Source: Candidatus Aminicenantota bacterium
Lineage (GTDB): Bacteria > Acidobacteriota > Aminicenantia > UBA2199
Assembly: GCA_026393835.1 (NCBI GenBank)
Contig: JAPKZK010000085.1
Coordinates: 79,886 to 143,885 of the forward strand
Length of the DNA: 64,000 nt
Reading direction: 5' to 3'
Below, piece by piece: positions 43,268 to 59,693 of the stretch. Within the stretch, counting starts at the first letter, position 1. The number at the start of each line of letters is the position of its first letter. The notes beneath the pieces are model-generated. The model was given only the letters and a program-made list of their open reading frames with translations, searched no databases and had not been told where the DNA came from. Made by a program: the position numbers and the translations under genes.

Positions 43268-43296
43268 CTTATATTATTTTATTTGCAAAATGTCAA
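43268..43296 (-). promoter_or_regulatory. Promoter of the aldolase operon
   Basis: TTGACA (43296-43291), 17-bp spacer, TATAAG (43273-43268), 51 bp upstream of the ATG at 43217. Confidence 0.7.
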
Positions 43297-43432
43297 GGCA
43301 ATCCGGGAACAAATTCTTTGTCTTCTTCTTTTGTTTAAATTTATGCGGAGTTTGGTTACAATGATAGGCGTGAAAAATAACGCGTGATCCTGGGTCGGTT
43401 TGAACATAAAACCCGGAGGCTGAGGAACTTAA

Positions 43433-43774
43433 ATGGCAAAGAGTAAATTTATTGAAAGTGTCGTCAAGTTTATATTGAGCCGCAGCGACGATGAATTGGG
43501 TGAACTTACCGTCAAGGGGGCCACATATATCTTAAAAACAAGCCGCTCTCACTTTTATCATGCCTTCCGGGACGAGATGAGCATGACCCCGGCTCAATAT
43601 TTGAGCAAGATAAAAATTCTCCGCTCGGCTGTATTACTGGAAACAGACAACTTGATAACCATAAAAAAAATATCCCGGAAATTGGGGTTCTCCAGCGCCG
43701 ATTATTTTATCAGGGTATTTAAGGAACATTTTGGGACCACCCCGGGCAGGTACCGCCAATATATCCATATGTGA
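43433..43774 (+). CDS. Short AraC-family DNA-binding protein next to the NRPS genes
   Basis: Protein of 113 aa, only an AraC-type HTH: TVKGATYILKTSRSHFYHAFRD for the first part, then KKISRKLGFSSADYFIRVFK and FGTTPGRYRQY for the second. It is clearly a paralogue of the protein at 28703-29131, which precedes the exporter gene. It lies 530 bp upstream of NRPS1 in the same direction and is the obvious local regulator candidate. Like its paralogues it lacks a sensing domain. Confidence 0.85.
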   Translation: MAKSKFIESVVKFILSRSDDELGELTVKGATYILKTSRSHFYHAFRDEMSMTPAQYLSKIKILRSAVLLETDNLITIKKISRKLGFSSADYFIRVFKEHFGTTPGRYRQYIHM

Positions 43775-44303
43775 GTGGTACCGCGGTATTTGGGTCCGCC
43801 CCGGGGATTCGCATAAAGCCGAACCATTAAAATATTCCGATATTGACCCGGGAAAGTTATTTATCTTCCGGGACTCTTATCACGAAAAGATATCCGTATG
43901 AATTCCCAGGTAATAAATACGACTCCATTACCCTGTAGTAAAAAAGGAAAACCTGTGACATTATTGTCGATGCCTTTTATTAAACGAACCTCCAGGGTTA
44001 TGAAAACGGCGAAACGTAGTGGACAATTTTCAGGATTTACAAATTTGAAATTTATGGTATCTATTATAGCGATGACATTTCTCAGTCATCGCCTCATTTT
44101 TGAAGTTTTATTTACCACCGGGCACAGCTTACAGGTTGTTTTTATGGCTGAGTTTCCATTTTAAAAGCCCATCAAAATCCAATGGCGGAAGCTTAGCTGC
44201 ATCTAAATCCTGTAAGGCGACGGCAAAATAAAAACCGACCTTAAAAAAGAATGGTAGATTTCCCTGTTGGGATTTCTTCTTCTGTGATTAATACCAGGAC
44301 AAA
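43775..44303 (+). promoter_or_regulatory. Long gene-free leader before NRPS1 with a hairpin at 44069-44092
   Basis: No convincing gene. An 88-codon ORF (43898-44164) lacks a ribosome site and family resemblance. A hairpin GCGATGAC / GTCATCGC (44069-44092) followed by CTCATTTTT looks like a terminator or attenuator inside the leader. A Shine-Dalgarno-like CCAGGAC precedes ATG 44304. I could not identify a convincing promoter. Confidence 0.45.
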
Positions 44304-52240
<7,937 letters not shown>

Positions 52241-52244
<4 letters not shown>

Positions 52245-53494
52245 TCGGAAATATTGAATTCATTGTCGGTAAATCAAGCTTCAACCGAATAGAAGAGCTT
52301 TTAGAGATACTGGAAAAGAAATTTGGCAGCAGGATATTGAGATGGTTTATATCCAGGGTAGAGGAGAAAGAGGTGGTAATAGAGATTACTTTGTCTGAGA
52401 AAGAAGCGTATCCGTTTCCGCCTGAGATCCTGCCCGTCAGTTATACAGGTAAGAGTGCAGTCATCGATATTATTCCCACCGGCATCGGCTGCGAGATCGG
52501 TGGGTATGCCGCCGATGCGGCCCCGGTTACGGCTTTGTTGGCCTCTTGTACGGATTATTTAATTACCAACCCCAATGCGGTCAACGCCTCTAATTTTATA
52601 TTTATGCCGGATAATGTACTCTATACCGAAGGTATGATGATCGACCAGTTATGTAAAGGGCTGGTGAACCTATATAAACCGTACGCCAATAAGGTAGGGT
52701 TAATCATTGAAAAGTCAAGCCGGGAGGATTTGGAGGTGATATTCAACATTCTCAATTCGGTCCGGGCGGTCTACGGTGTGGATATCCAGGATTATGTGAT
52801 TACGGATGGGCCTGTAGGGGGCTTCTGTGAACGGAATAAATCAGGGTCTTACGTAGGGAAGCTGGAAGATACGGGTGTGTTATTCAAGGCCTGTGATGAA
52901 TTAATTCAAAAAGGCGTCAATGCGATAGCTGTAACATCCAATATCAAAAATTTGTCCCCGGAGGATTACGCCAAACATTTTGCCGGAGAGCACCCAAACC
53001 CGGTGGGAGGCGCTGAAGCCATTATTTCTCATTTAATCGGCGCCAAATACAAAGTCCCCACGGCTCATGCGCCGCTAATCAATATCAAAGAGATGAATTT
53101 AAAACACAATATCGTGGATGCCAGGGGCGCCGGTGAATTTTCATCTATCAGCGGCCTGGCATGTATCCTGGTAGGCCTGGCCAAAGCGCCCCAAATTTCA
53201 AACCGCGGCGATTGCAGGATAAAAGATATGATCAATATAAACAATGTCCTGGCCGTGGTAGCGCCCGCTTCTGCCCTGGGCGGCATCCCGATGCTCTGCG
53301 CCCAAAAAAACGGCATCCCCATCATTGCCGTGAAAGATAATAAAACCATCCTTAATGTCACCTCCGGCAGCTTGAATTTAAAACATGTGCTGGAAGTCAG
53401 TAATTACGCGGAGGCGGCCGGGATTATCCAGGCTTTAAGAAATGGAATCAGCATCGATAGTATATATAGGCCCCTTGCAACCTTGAGGTTTTAA
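52241..53494 (+). CDS. DUF3326 protein inserted between the halves of a split A domain
   Basis: Protein of 417 aa of the DUF3326 family. Conserved blocks include IIPTGIGCEIGGYAADAAPV (about residues 82-101), DYLITNPNAVNAS, FMPDNVLYTEGMMIDQL, GGAEAIISHLIG (about 250) and a late PASALGGIPML. The family is widespread and has no established function; the glycine-rich PTGIGCEIGGY block suggests a ligand or nucleotide site. Its ATG overlaps the NRPS1 stop (ATGA), so translation is coupled. NRPS2 starts 40 bp after it with its own AAAGGG site. Being placed inside an assembly line, between an A domain's N- and C-terminal parts, makes a pathway-specific role likely. It is complete, with no sign of decay. 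Confidence 0.85.
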
Positions 53495-53533
53495 TCTCTC
53501 TAAAACAGTTCCCGTTTATCGGAAAGGGATAAA

Positions 53534-56500
53534 ATGAATAACGATTTTATCGGTTTATTGGTAGAGGACACCCACTCCTTGTTGATTGGACTGCTGGCTA
53601 TTTTGAAATCCGGCAACTGTATCGTTCCCATCAGCCCGGGATTCCCTGTAGAGAGAATCGAATTTATCGTGGAGGATTGCCGGGTTAAAGTAATATTGAC
53701 GGATAAAACAAATTATGCCCTTGCTCAACAGGTCGTCCGTGGAAGTTCATGCCTGACGCAGGTTATTTGTATCGCTGATATCGAATTTAAATGCAGAGAA
53801 AAATTGGGCCGGTCCCCGGCGAGAACTACGAAGGAAGATATGGATAAACCGTGTTATGCGATTTATACCTCGGGTTCCACGGGAAAGCCCAAAGGTGTAC
53901 CCATTACTTACAGCAACCTGGTTCCCCTGTTGATGTGGTTCCATAATTATTTCAGGTTAGGGGGGCATATCCGGGTATTGCAGAATTTGTCCTATACCTT
54001 TGATTTCGGGATATTTGAGCTGTTAACAACGTTACTGGCCGGCGGCGCATTGTATTTCTTTAATAAGAAAGCGTTGGAAGATTTAAATGAATATGTGGAT
54101 TTTATTCATTTGCACCAGGTGAATTGCATTCATACCACGCCCTCGTTTATTAATAATATTACCGGGTTGGGTCGGGAATTGTCCCCTTTGAAATTGATTC
54201 ACCTTGGCGGGGAGCCGTTGAACCGGAAGTTGGTAGAGGAAACCGCGAAATTGGTAGGGGAAAACTGTTATTTATACAATGGTTATGGCCCTACGGAGAC
54301 AACCATCAATTCATCGATTTTTTCGTTGAGAGTAGAAAACGGGGGGCTGATAGATATCCCGGATAATATCCCTATTGGGAAACCATCAGCCAATAATATT
54401 ATCTACATCCTGGATGTGGGGGGAAATTTTCAACCCATCGGGGTTACCGGTGAATTATACATCGGCGGCAGCGGGGTGGCCCCGGGTTATTTGAACAACC
54501 CGGAACTGACCGCGGAGAAATTTTATAGGTCTTATAAGTCCTATAGGACCTATATTCTCTACAAAACCGGCGATCTGGGCCGCTGGCTTCCGAATGGCAA
54601 CATCGAATTTTTCGGTCGCATCGATCACCAGGTCAAGGTCAGGGGGTTTCGGATCGAGTTGGGCGAAATTGAGAACCGCCTGTTAGATCATAAAGAAATA
54701 AAAGAGTGTGCGGTCACAGTTCGAGAAGGAGAGAGAGGCAATAAATACCTTTGCGCATACCTGGTGGTTCGTTCTCATGTCGATTTTGGCCCTTTACGGG
54801 AGTACTTATCCGAATACTTGCCCGATTATATGACCCCATCTTATTTTGTGACGGTAGATAAAATGCCCCTCACCACCAGTGGGAAAATAGATTTGAGGGC
54901 ATTGCCCGGGCCCCGGTTGGAAGCAGGGGCCGGGTATCTTGCGCCGAGGGATAAGGTCGAAGAAAAGTTGGCCGGGTTATGGGCGGAAGTACTGGGTATA
55001 GAGAAAAGTAAAATCAGCATCGATGCCAATTTTTTTGAGTTAGGTGGACATTCATTAAAGGCCACCCTCCTGGCGGCGAAGATACATAAAGAATTCCAGG
55101 TAAAGGTATTATTAGGAGAAATATTTAAAACCCCTTTCATCAGGGGGTTGGCAGTAACTATCAAGGAAGCCGCCCGTGATAAATACATTTCGTTGGAGCC
55201 CGCTGAAAAAAAAGATTATTATGCACTGTCCCCGGCGCAAAAAAGATTGTATGTCTTGCAGCAAATGGATGAACAGGGGGGTGGGATTGCCTACAATATC
55301 CCGTCGCAGTGGTTATTGGAAGGCGCTGTCGATAAAAACCGGTTCGAGGATGTTTTCAGCAAGTTAACCCGGCGACATGAAAGTTTGCGGACTTTCTTCC
55401 GGATGGTAAATGAGGAGCCGGTACAGCGGGTACAAGATGAAGTGAATTTTGAGATAGAAGTATTAGGTAGGTCGCCCTTCATTCGTCCCTTTGATCTCTC
55501 CCTGGCGCCATTGTTCCGGGTGGGCTTAATAAAGGAACAAGATAACAAACATCGATTGATGCTGGACATGCATCATATCATCTCGGATGGAATCTCCATG
55601 GGAATTTTCGTGAAAGATTTCATGATGCTCTATGGAAATGAAGATTTACCGCCGTTGAGATTCCAGTATAAAGACTATTCCCAATGGCAGAACAGCCTGG
55701 TACGTTCCAATGCAGTGAAAGCGCAGGAAGACTACTGGCTCAAAGAGATGGCGGGAGAAATCCCTGTGCTGGAACTTCCCTTCGATTTCCCGCGTCCGGC
55801 GGTAAAAAAATCCGAAGGCCATCGTTTGAAATTCGATATCCACCGGGAATTGACGGACCGGGTGAAGCGGCTAACCCCGGCGACGGGGGCGACGCCGTTT
55901 ATGGTATTTTTAGCCGTCTTAAACCTGCTGCTTTCAAAGTTGAGCAACCAGGAAGATATCATCGTAGGCAGCCCTATTGCCGGGCGTTCTCACCATGACC
56001 TTGAGAATATTATCGGTGTTTTTATCAATACCCTGGCGTTTAGAAATTACCCCTGCGCTGGGAAACGCTTCGGTGAATTCCTGGAGGAAGTGAAAGAAAA
56101 TTGTTTGCGGGCTTTCGAGAACCAGTACTACCAGTATGAAGAGTTGGTGGAAAAAGTCCAGGTAAGCAGGGATTTAAGCAGGAATCCCTTGTTTGATGTG
56201 ATGCTGGTATTACAAAATATGGACAGGAGCAATGTAGAAATACCGGGCCTGAATTTGACTCCTATCGACCATCACATGCATGTGTCCAAGTTTGATATCA
56301 TTTTTACCGCGGTGGAAGAGGCAGACCGGTTCGATTTTTTCTTAACTTACAGTACAGCACTTTTTAAGGAAGAGACCATTTACAGGTTTATCGAATATTT
56401 TAAACGGATATTGAGCGCCGTATTGGCGGATAGAGACCTGGAAATATCGCGGATAGATGTCCTCTCAGAACAAGAGAGGGAGCAACTTTTATATGGTTTC

Positions 56501-59500
56501 AACGACGCCGCCCGCGAATACCCCAGTGAAAAAACCATTCACCAATTATTTGCCGAGCAGGTAGAAAGAACCCCGGATAGTATCGCGGTAGTTGGTTCAA
56601 CCGTAGAGACGTTGCGCGCAACGTCTCTACAAATAACCTACCGCCAATTGAATAAACAATCGGATGGTCTGGCCCGGGGCTTAATTGAAAAAGGCGTCCT
56701 GGCGGACGATATTGTCGGTATAAAGATAGAACGTTCCCTGGAAATGATTATCGGTATCATGGGTATATTAAAAGCCGGCGGCGCATATATGCCCATCGAT
56801 CCGGGTTACCCACAGGAAAGAATCGATTATATGATGAAAGACAGCAGCGCCAAAATCCTATTAACCGACAATGAAATAGCTTCTCTTTCAACGGAATGCG
56901 TTTTTAATTCTCATCATTCATCATTCATCATTCATCATTCAAGTCATCTCGCTTATATCATTTACACTTCCGGGTCCACGGGGAGACCGAAAGGAGTGAT
57001 GGTCGCGCATCGAAACGTTATGAATTTGTTGGTGGGGTTAAAAGAAAGAATTTATAACGGTTACGACAGGAATTTAAGGATCGCATTAGTGGCTCCTTTT
57101 GTTTTTGATGCTTCTATAAAACAGATCTTCGGGGCCCTTCTCCTGGGTCACGGGTTATATATAGTTCTGGATTCAGATCGCCTGGACAGTGACCGTCTGC
57201 GAGAATTTTTCCTTCATCATAAAATAGATATAACCGACGTCACACCCGCCCATATTCATATGTTGAGCGAAAATGAAACACCTTTTTATCGCCCCGGCCA
57301 TTTCATCGTGGGGGGGGACGCCCTATCTCCCCGGTTGTTGGAACGTTTTTACAGCAATTTTGCTAAGGCCCATCGTCCGAAAATCACCAATATATATGGC
57401 CCCACCGAATGCACTGTCGATTCCACATCTTTTGATGTACAGGCGGACCACCTGGAACTTTTTGTTAATTTGCCCATCGGCAGCCCCTTACCAAATCAAC
57501 TCATATATATTCTCAATATCGAAGGCAGTTTACAACCCATTGGGGTCCCCGGGGAATTATGTATTGCCGGGGACAGTGTCGCCAGGGGTTATTTAAATCG
57601 ACCGGAATTAACCGCGGAGAAATTTAATAGGTCTTATTGGTCCTATAGGACTTATATTCTTTACAAAACCGGCGATCTTTGTCGCTGGCTGCCTGCCGGG
57701 ATCGTGGAATTTTTAGGCCGTATCGATCGCCAGGTCAAGATTAGAGGGTACAGGATCGAACTGGAAGAGATCGAAAATCGCCTGTCGGTGCTTGAAGGCA
57801 TTAAAGAAGCCGTGGTGATAATGCAGCAGGGTGAAGGGATGGATAAATACCTTTGCGCATATATCGTTGCAGAGAATGGGGGCGAACCGGGAGAATTGAA
57901 GGACCGTCTCGCCTTGTCTTTGCCCGCACACATGATGCCGTCACATATAGTAGTGTTGGAAAAAATCCCCTTGACCCCCAATGGGAAATTGGACAGGAAA
58001 TTATTACCGGCGCCGGAAACAGTGACAGCAGGTTATATCGAACCCCGCGGCCCATTGGAAGAGACGCTGGCAACACTGTGGCAAGAACTACTGGGCGTCA
58101 AACCAATAGGCAGCGAAGATAACTTTTTTCAACTTGGGGGGCATTCCTTAAAAGCAATCACGTTGGCGGGTAAAATTCGTAAAGAGTTAAATGCCGCGGT
58201 CGATTTAACCGATGTGTTCAAGTATCCCACCATCAAGGGCCTTGCTGCTCATATAAAAAGCAGTGTCGGCCATGAAGACCTTTTCATCGAACCGGTGGAG
58301 GAAAAAGAATATTATCCATTATCCTCCGCGCAAAAGCGCTTATATCTCCTATACCAATCGGATAAGTCTAATACTGCTTATAATATGCCGGCAGTGTTCA
58401 ACCTGGAAGGTCAACTAAAAAAAGAAAGATTGGCCGAAATTTTTAACCAGTTAATGCGGAGACATGAGAGTTTCCGCACCTCCTTTGCCCAGGTAAAAGG
58501 CGAGCCGGTGCAGCGGATTCACCGGGAAGTGGATTTTGAGATCGAATATTATGATTTAGCCGCGAAGAACGCGAAGGAACGCGAAGAAGGTAGGGGCGCC
58601 CCCCTGTGGTCGCCCTTCATTCGTCCTTTCGATTTGTCGAAAGCGCCTTTACTGCGAGTGGGATTGATTGAGACCGGGGAGGAAGAACATATCCTGGTTT
58701 TCGATATGCACCACATCATCTCGGATGGGGTCTCGATGGGTATATTGGTACGGGAATTTATGACCCTTTATGCAGGCAAACCGTTACCCCTGCCCCAGGT
58801 CCAGTATAAAGATTACGCTCAATGGCAGTGCAGCGGGGCATGGCAAGAATCGCTCAAAGCAGCCGAGGTCTTTTGGTTGGAACAATTTCGTGCCCCCGGG
58901 GGCCGGCCGCAATTGAAGTTACCGGCCGATTTTGACCGCCCGATTGTGCGGAATTTTGCCGGGGCCACCCTTGAATTTGAACTGGGTAACAGGGAAACCG
59001 CTGCATTAAAGCAGGCAGCCATAGAGGAAGAAACCACCCTGTACATGGTGCTGCTGGCATTATACTTTGTCCTGCTGGCCCGGTTAAGCGGACAGGAAGA
59101 TATTACCGTGGGAACCCCCGTGGTAGGCCGTCAGCGGGAGGAACTTCAATATACCATCGGTATGTTTGTCAACACCCTGGCCCTGAGAAACTTCCCAAAA
59201 GTAGAATACCCGTTTAGAAATTTTCTGAAAGAGGTAAAAGAAAAAACCCTCAAAGCGCTTAAATACCAGGACTACCCCTTTGAAAAGCTGGTGGAGAAGG
59301 CGGCGCCAAACCTCGATAACAGCCGTAATCCGCTGTTTGATGTAATGTTTACCTTACAAAACCTGGATATCCCGGCGCTCCATATACCGGGTTTAGCGCT
59401 GAAACCCTATCCCCATGAGAGTGTAACGGCAAAATTCGATCTCAATTTGATAGGCATCGAAAAGAACGAAGCTTTATTATTCACGCTGGAGTACAGCTCA

Positions 59501-59671
59501 AAACTGTTTAAATCCGATACCATCGGCCGGTTTTCCGGTTATTTTAAGGATATTATCACCGCGATATTGGAGAACAGGGACATAAAGCTGGGGGATATTG
59601 AAATGTCCCTGGCATTGTCGGAATCGAAATCAGCCCTCAGCCGGGAGGCCGAAGGGAATTTTGAATTTTAA
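53534..59671 (+). CDS. NRPS2: (rest of A)-T-C-A-T-C
   Basis: Protein of 2045 aa. It begins inside an A domain: NNDFIGLLVED..LLIGLLAILKSG corresponds to the stretch after core motif A1, and the remaining cores are present (YTSGSTGKPKG near 112, NGYGPTETT, YKTGD, GRIDHQVKVRGFRIE, TTSGKID with the catalytic lysine). T3 has LGGHSLKA near 504. C4 is about 555-1000 (HHIISDG near 680), A4 about 1005-1480 (TSGSTGRPKG near 1145, NIYGPTE), T4 has LGGHSLKA near 1535 and C5 is about 1575-2020 (HHIISDG near 1726). Pocket starts are D-F for A3 and D-A..K for A4, with no confident substrate. The protein ends right after C5, so the next adenylation is supplied by NRPS3. Confidence 0.93.
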   Translation: MNNDFIGLLVEDTHSLLIGLLAILKSGNCIVPISPGFPVERIEFIVEDCRVKVILTDKTNYALAQQVVRGSSCLTQVICIADIEFKCREKLGRSPARTTKEDMDKPCYAIYTSGSTGKPKGVPITYSNLVPLLMWFHNYFRLGGHIRVLQNLSYTFDFGIFELLTTLLAGGALYFFNKKALEDLNEYVDFIHLHQVNCIHTTPSFINNITGLGRELSPLKLIHLGGEPLNRKLVEETAKLVGENCYLYNGYGPTETTINSSIFSLRVENGGLIDIPDNIPIGKPSANNIIYILDVGGNFQPIGVTGELYIGGSGVAPGYLNNPELTAEKFYRSYKSYRTYILYKTGDLGRWLPNGNIEFFGRIDHQVKVRGFRIELGEIENRLLDHKEIKECAVTVREGERGNKYLCAYLVVRSHVDFGPLREYLSEYLPDYMTPSYFVTVDKMPLTTSGKIDLRALPGPRLEAGAGYLAPRDKVEEKLAGLWAEVLGIEKSKISIDANFFELGGHSLKATLLAAKIHKEFQVKVLLGEIFKTPFIRGLAVTIKEAARDKYISLEPAEKKDYYALSPAQKRLYVLQQMDEQGGGIAYNIPSQWLLEGAVDKNRFEDVFSKLTRRHESLRTFFRMVNEEPVQRVQDEVNFEIEVLGRSPFIRPFDLSLAPLFRVGLIKEQDNKHRLMLDMHHIISDGISMGIFVKDFMMLYGNEDLPPLRFQYKDYSQWQNSLVRSNAVKAQEDYWLKEMAGEIPVLELPFDFPRPAVKKSEGHRLKFDIHRELTDRVKRLTPATGATPFMVFLAVLNLLLSKLSNQEDIIVGSPIAGRSHHDLENIIGVFINTLAFRNYPCAGKRFGEFLEEVKENCLRAFENQYYQYEELVEKVQVSRDLSRNPLFDVMLVLQNMDRSNVEIPGLNLTPIDHHMHVSKFDIIFTAVEEADRFDFFLTYSTALFKEETIYRFIEYFKRILSAVLADRDLEISRIDVLSEQEREQLLYGFNDAAREYPSEKTIHQLFAEQVERTPDSIAVVGSTVETLRATSLQITYRQLNKQSDGLARGLIEKGVLADDIVGIKIERSLEMIIGIMGILKAGGAYMPIDPGYPQERIDYMMKDSSAKILLTDNEIASLSTECVFNSHHSSFIIHHSSHLAYIIYTSGSTGRPKGVMVAHRNVMNLLVGLKERIYNGYDRNLRIALVAPFVFDASIKQIFGALLLGHGLYIVLDSDRLDSDRLREFFLHHKIDITDVTPAHIHMLSENETPFYRPGHFIVGGDALSPRLLERFYSNFAKAHRPKITNIYGPTECTVDSTSFDVQADHLELFVNLPIGSPLPNQLIYILNIEGSLQPIGVPGELCIAGDSVARGYLNRPELTAEKFNRSYWSYRTYILYKTGDLCRWLPAGIVEFLGRIDRQVKIRGYRIELEEIENRLSVLEGIKEAVVIMQQGEGMDKYLCAYIVAENGGEPGELKDRLALSLPAHMMPSHIVVLEKIPLTPNGKLDRKLLPAPETVTAGYIEPRGPLEETLATLWQELLGVKPIGSEDNFFQLGGHSLKAITLAGKIRKELNAAVDLTDVFKYPTIKGLAAHIKSSVGHEDLFIEPVEEKEYYPLSSAQKRLYLLYQSDKSNTAYNMPAVFNLEGQLKKERLAEIFNQLMRRHESFRTSFAQVKGEPVQRIHREVDFEIEYYDLAAKNAKEREEGRGAPLWSPFIRPFDLSKAPLLRVGLIETGEEEHILVFDMHHIISDGVSMGILVREFMTLYAGKPLPLPQVQYKDYAQWQCSGAWQESLKAAEVFWLEQFRAPGGRPQLKLPADFDRPIVRNFAGATLEFELGNRETAALKQAAIEEETTLYMVLLALYFVLLARLSGQEDITVGTPVVGRQREELQYTIGMFVNTLALRNFPKVEYPFRNFLKEVKEKTLKALKYQDYPFEKLVEKAAPNLDNSRNPLFDVMFTLQNLDIPALHIPGLALKPYPHESVTAKFDLNLIGIEKNEALLFTLEYSSKLFKSDTIGRFSGYFKDIITAILENRDIKLGDIEMSLALSESKSALSREAEGNFEF
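54524..54555 (+). repeat. TATAGGTCCTATA-type repeat before A7 motif of A3 (NRPS2)
   Basis: TATAGGTCTTATAAGTCCTA-like sequence encodes YRSYKSYRTYI before LYKTGD. Equivalent inserts occur in A4 (57628-57660) and A5 (61618-61660). Confidence 0.75.
56603..56630. repeat. Perfect 28-bp palindrome inside A4 of NRPS2 (before A1 motif)
   Basis: GTAGAGACGTTGCG joined to its exact reverse complement. It encodes VETLRATSL in frame between DSIAVVG and ITYRQL. It has the look of a REP-type intergenic palindrome, yet it sits inside a coding region. Confidence 0.85.
56910..56941 (-). repeat. TGATGAA heptamer array inside A4 of NRPS2 (before A3 motif)
   Basis: Encodes HHSSFIIHHSS just before the A3 core, exactly as in A2 of NRPS1. 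Confidence 0.85.
57628..57660 (+). repeat. TATAGGTCC-type repeat before A7 motif of A4 (NRPS2)
   Basis: Encodes NRSYWSYRTYI before LYKTGD, the same position and type as in A3. Confidence 0.75.
58559..58617 (+). repeat. CGCGAAGAACGC plus GTAGGGGCGCC repeats inside C5 of NRPS2
   Basis: Encodes AAKNAKEREEGRGAPLWS before FIRPFDLS, combining the two repeat types seen separately in C3 and C2. Confidence 0.7.
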
Positions 59672-59693
59672 GTCTTTACCCGGAGAAAACATT

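Noticed and set aside
43898..44164. 88-codon ORF before NRPS1
   Set aside because: No Shine-Dalgarno sequence, no recognisable domain, and it overlaps a hairpin in the NRPS leader.
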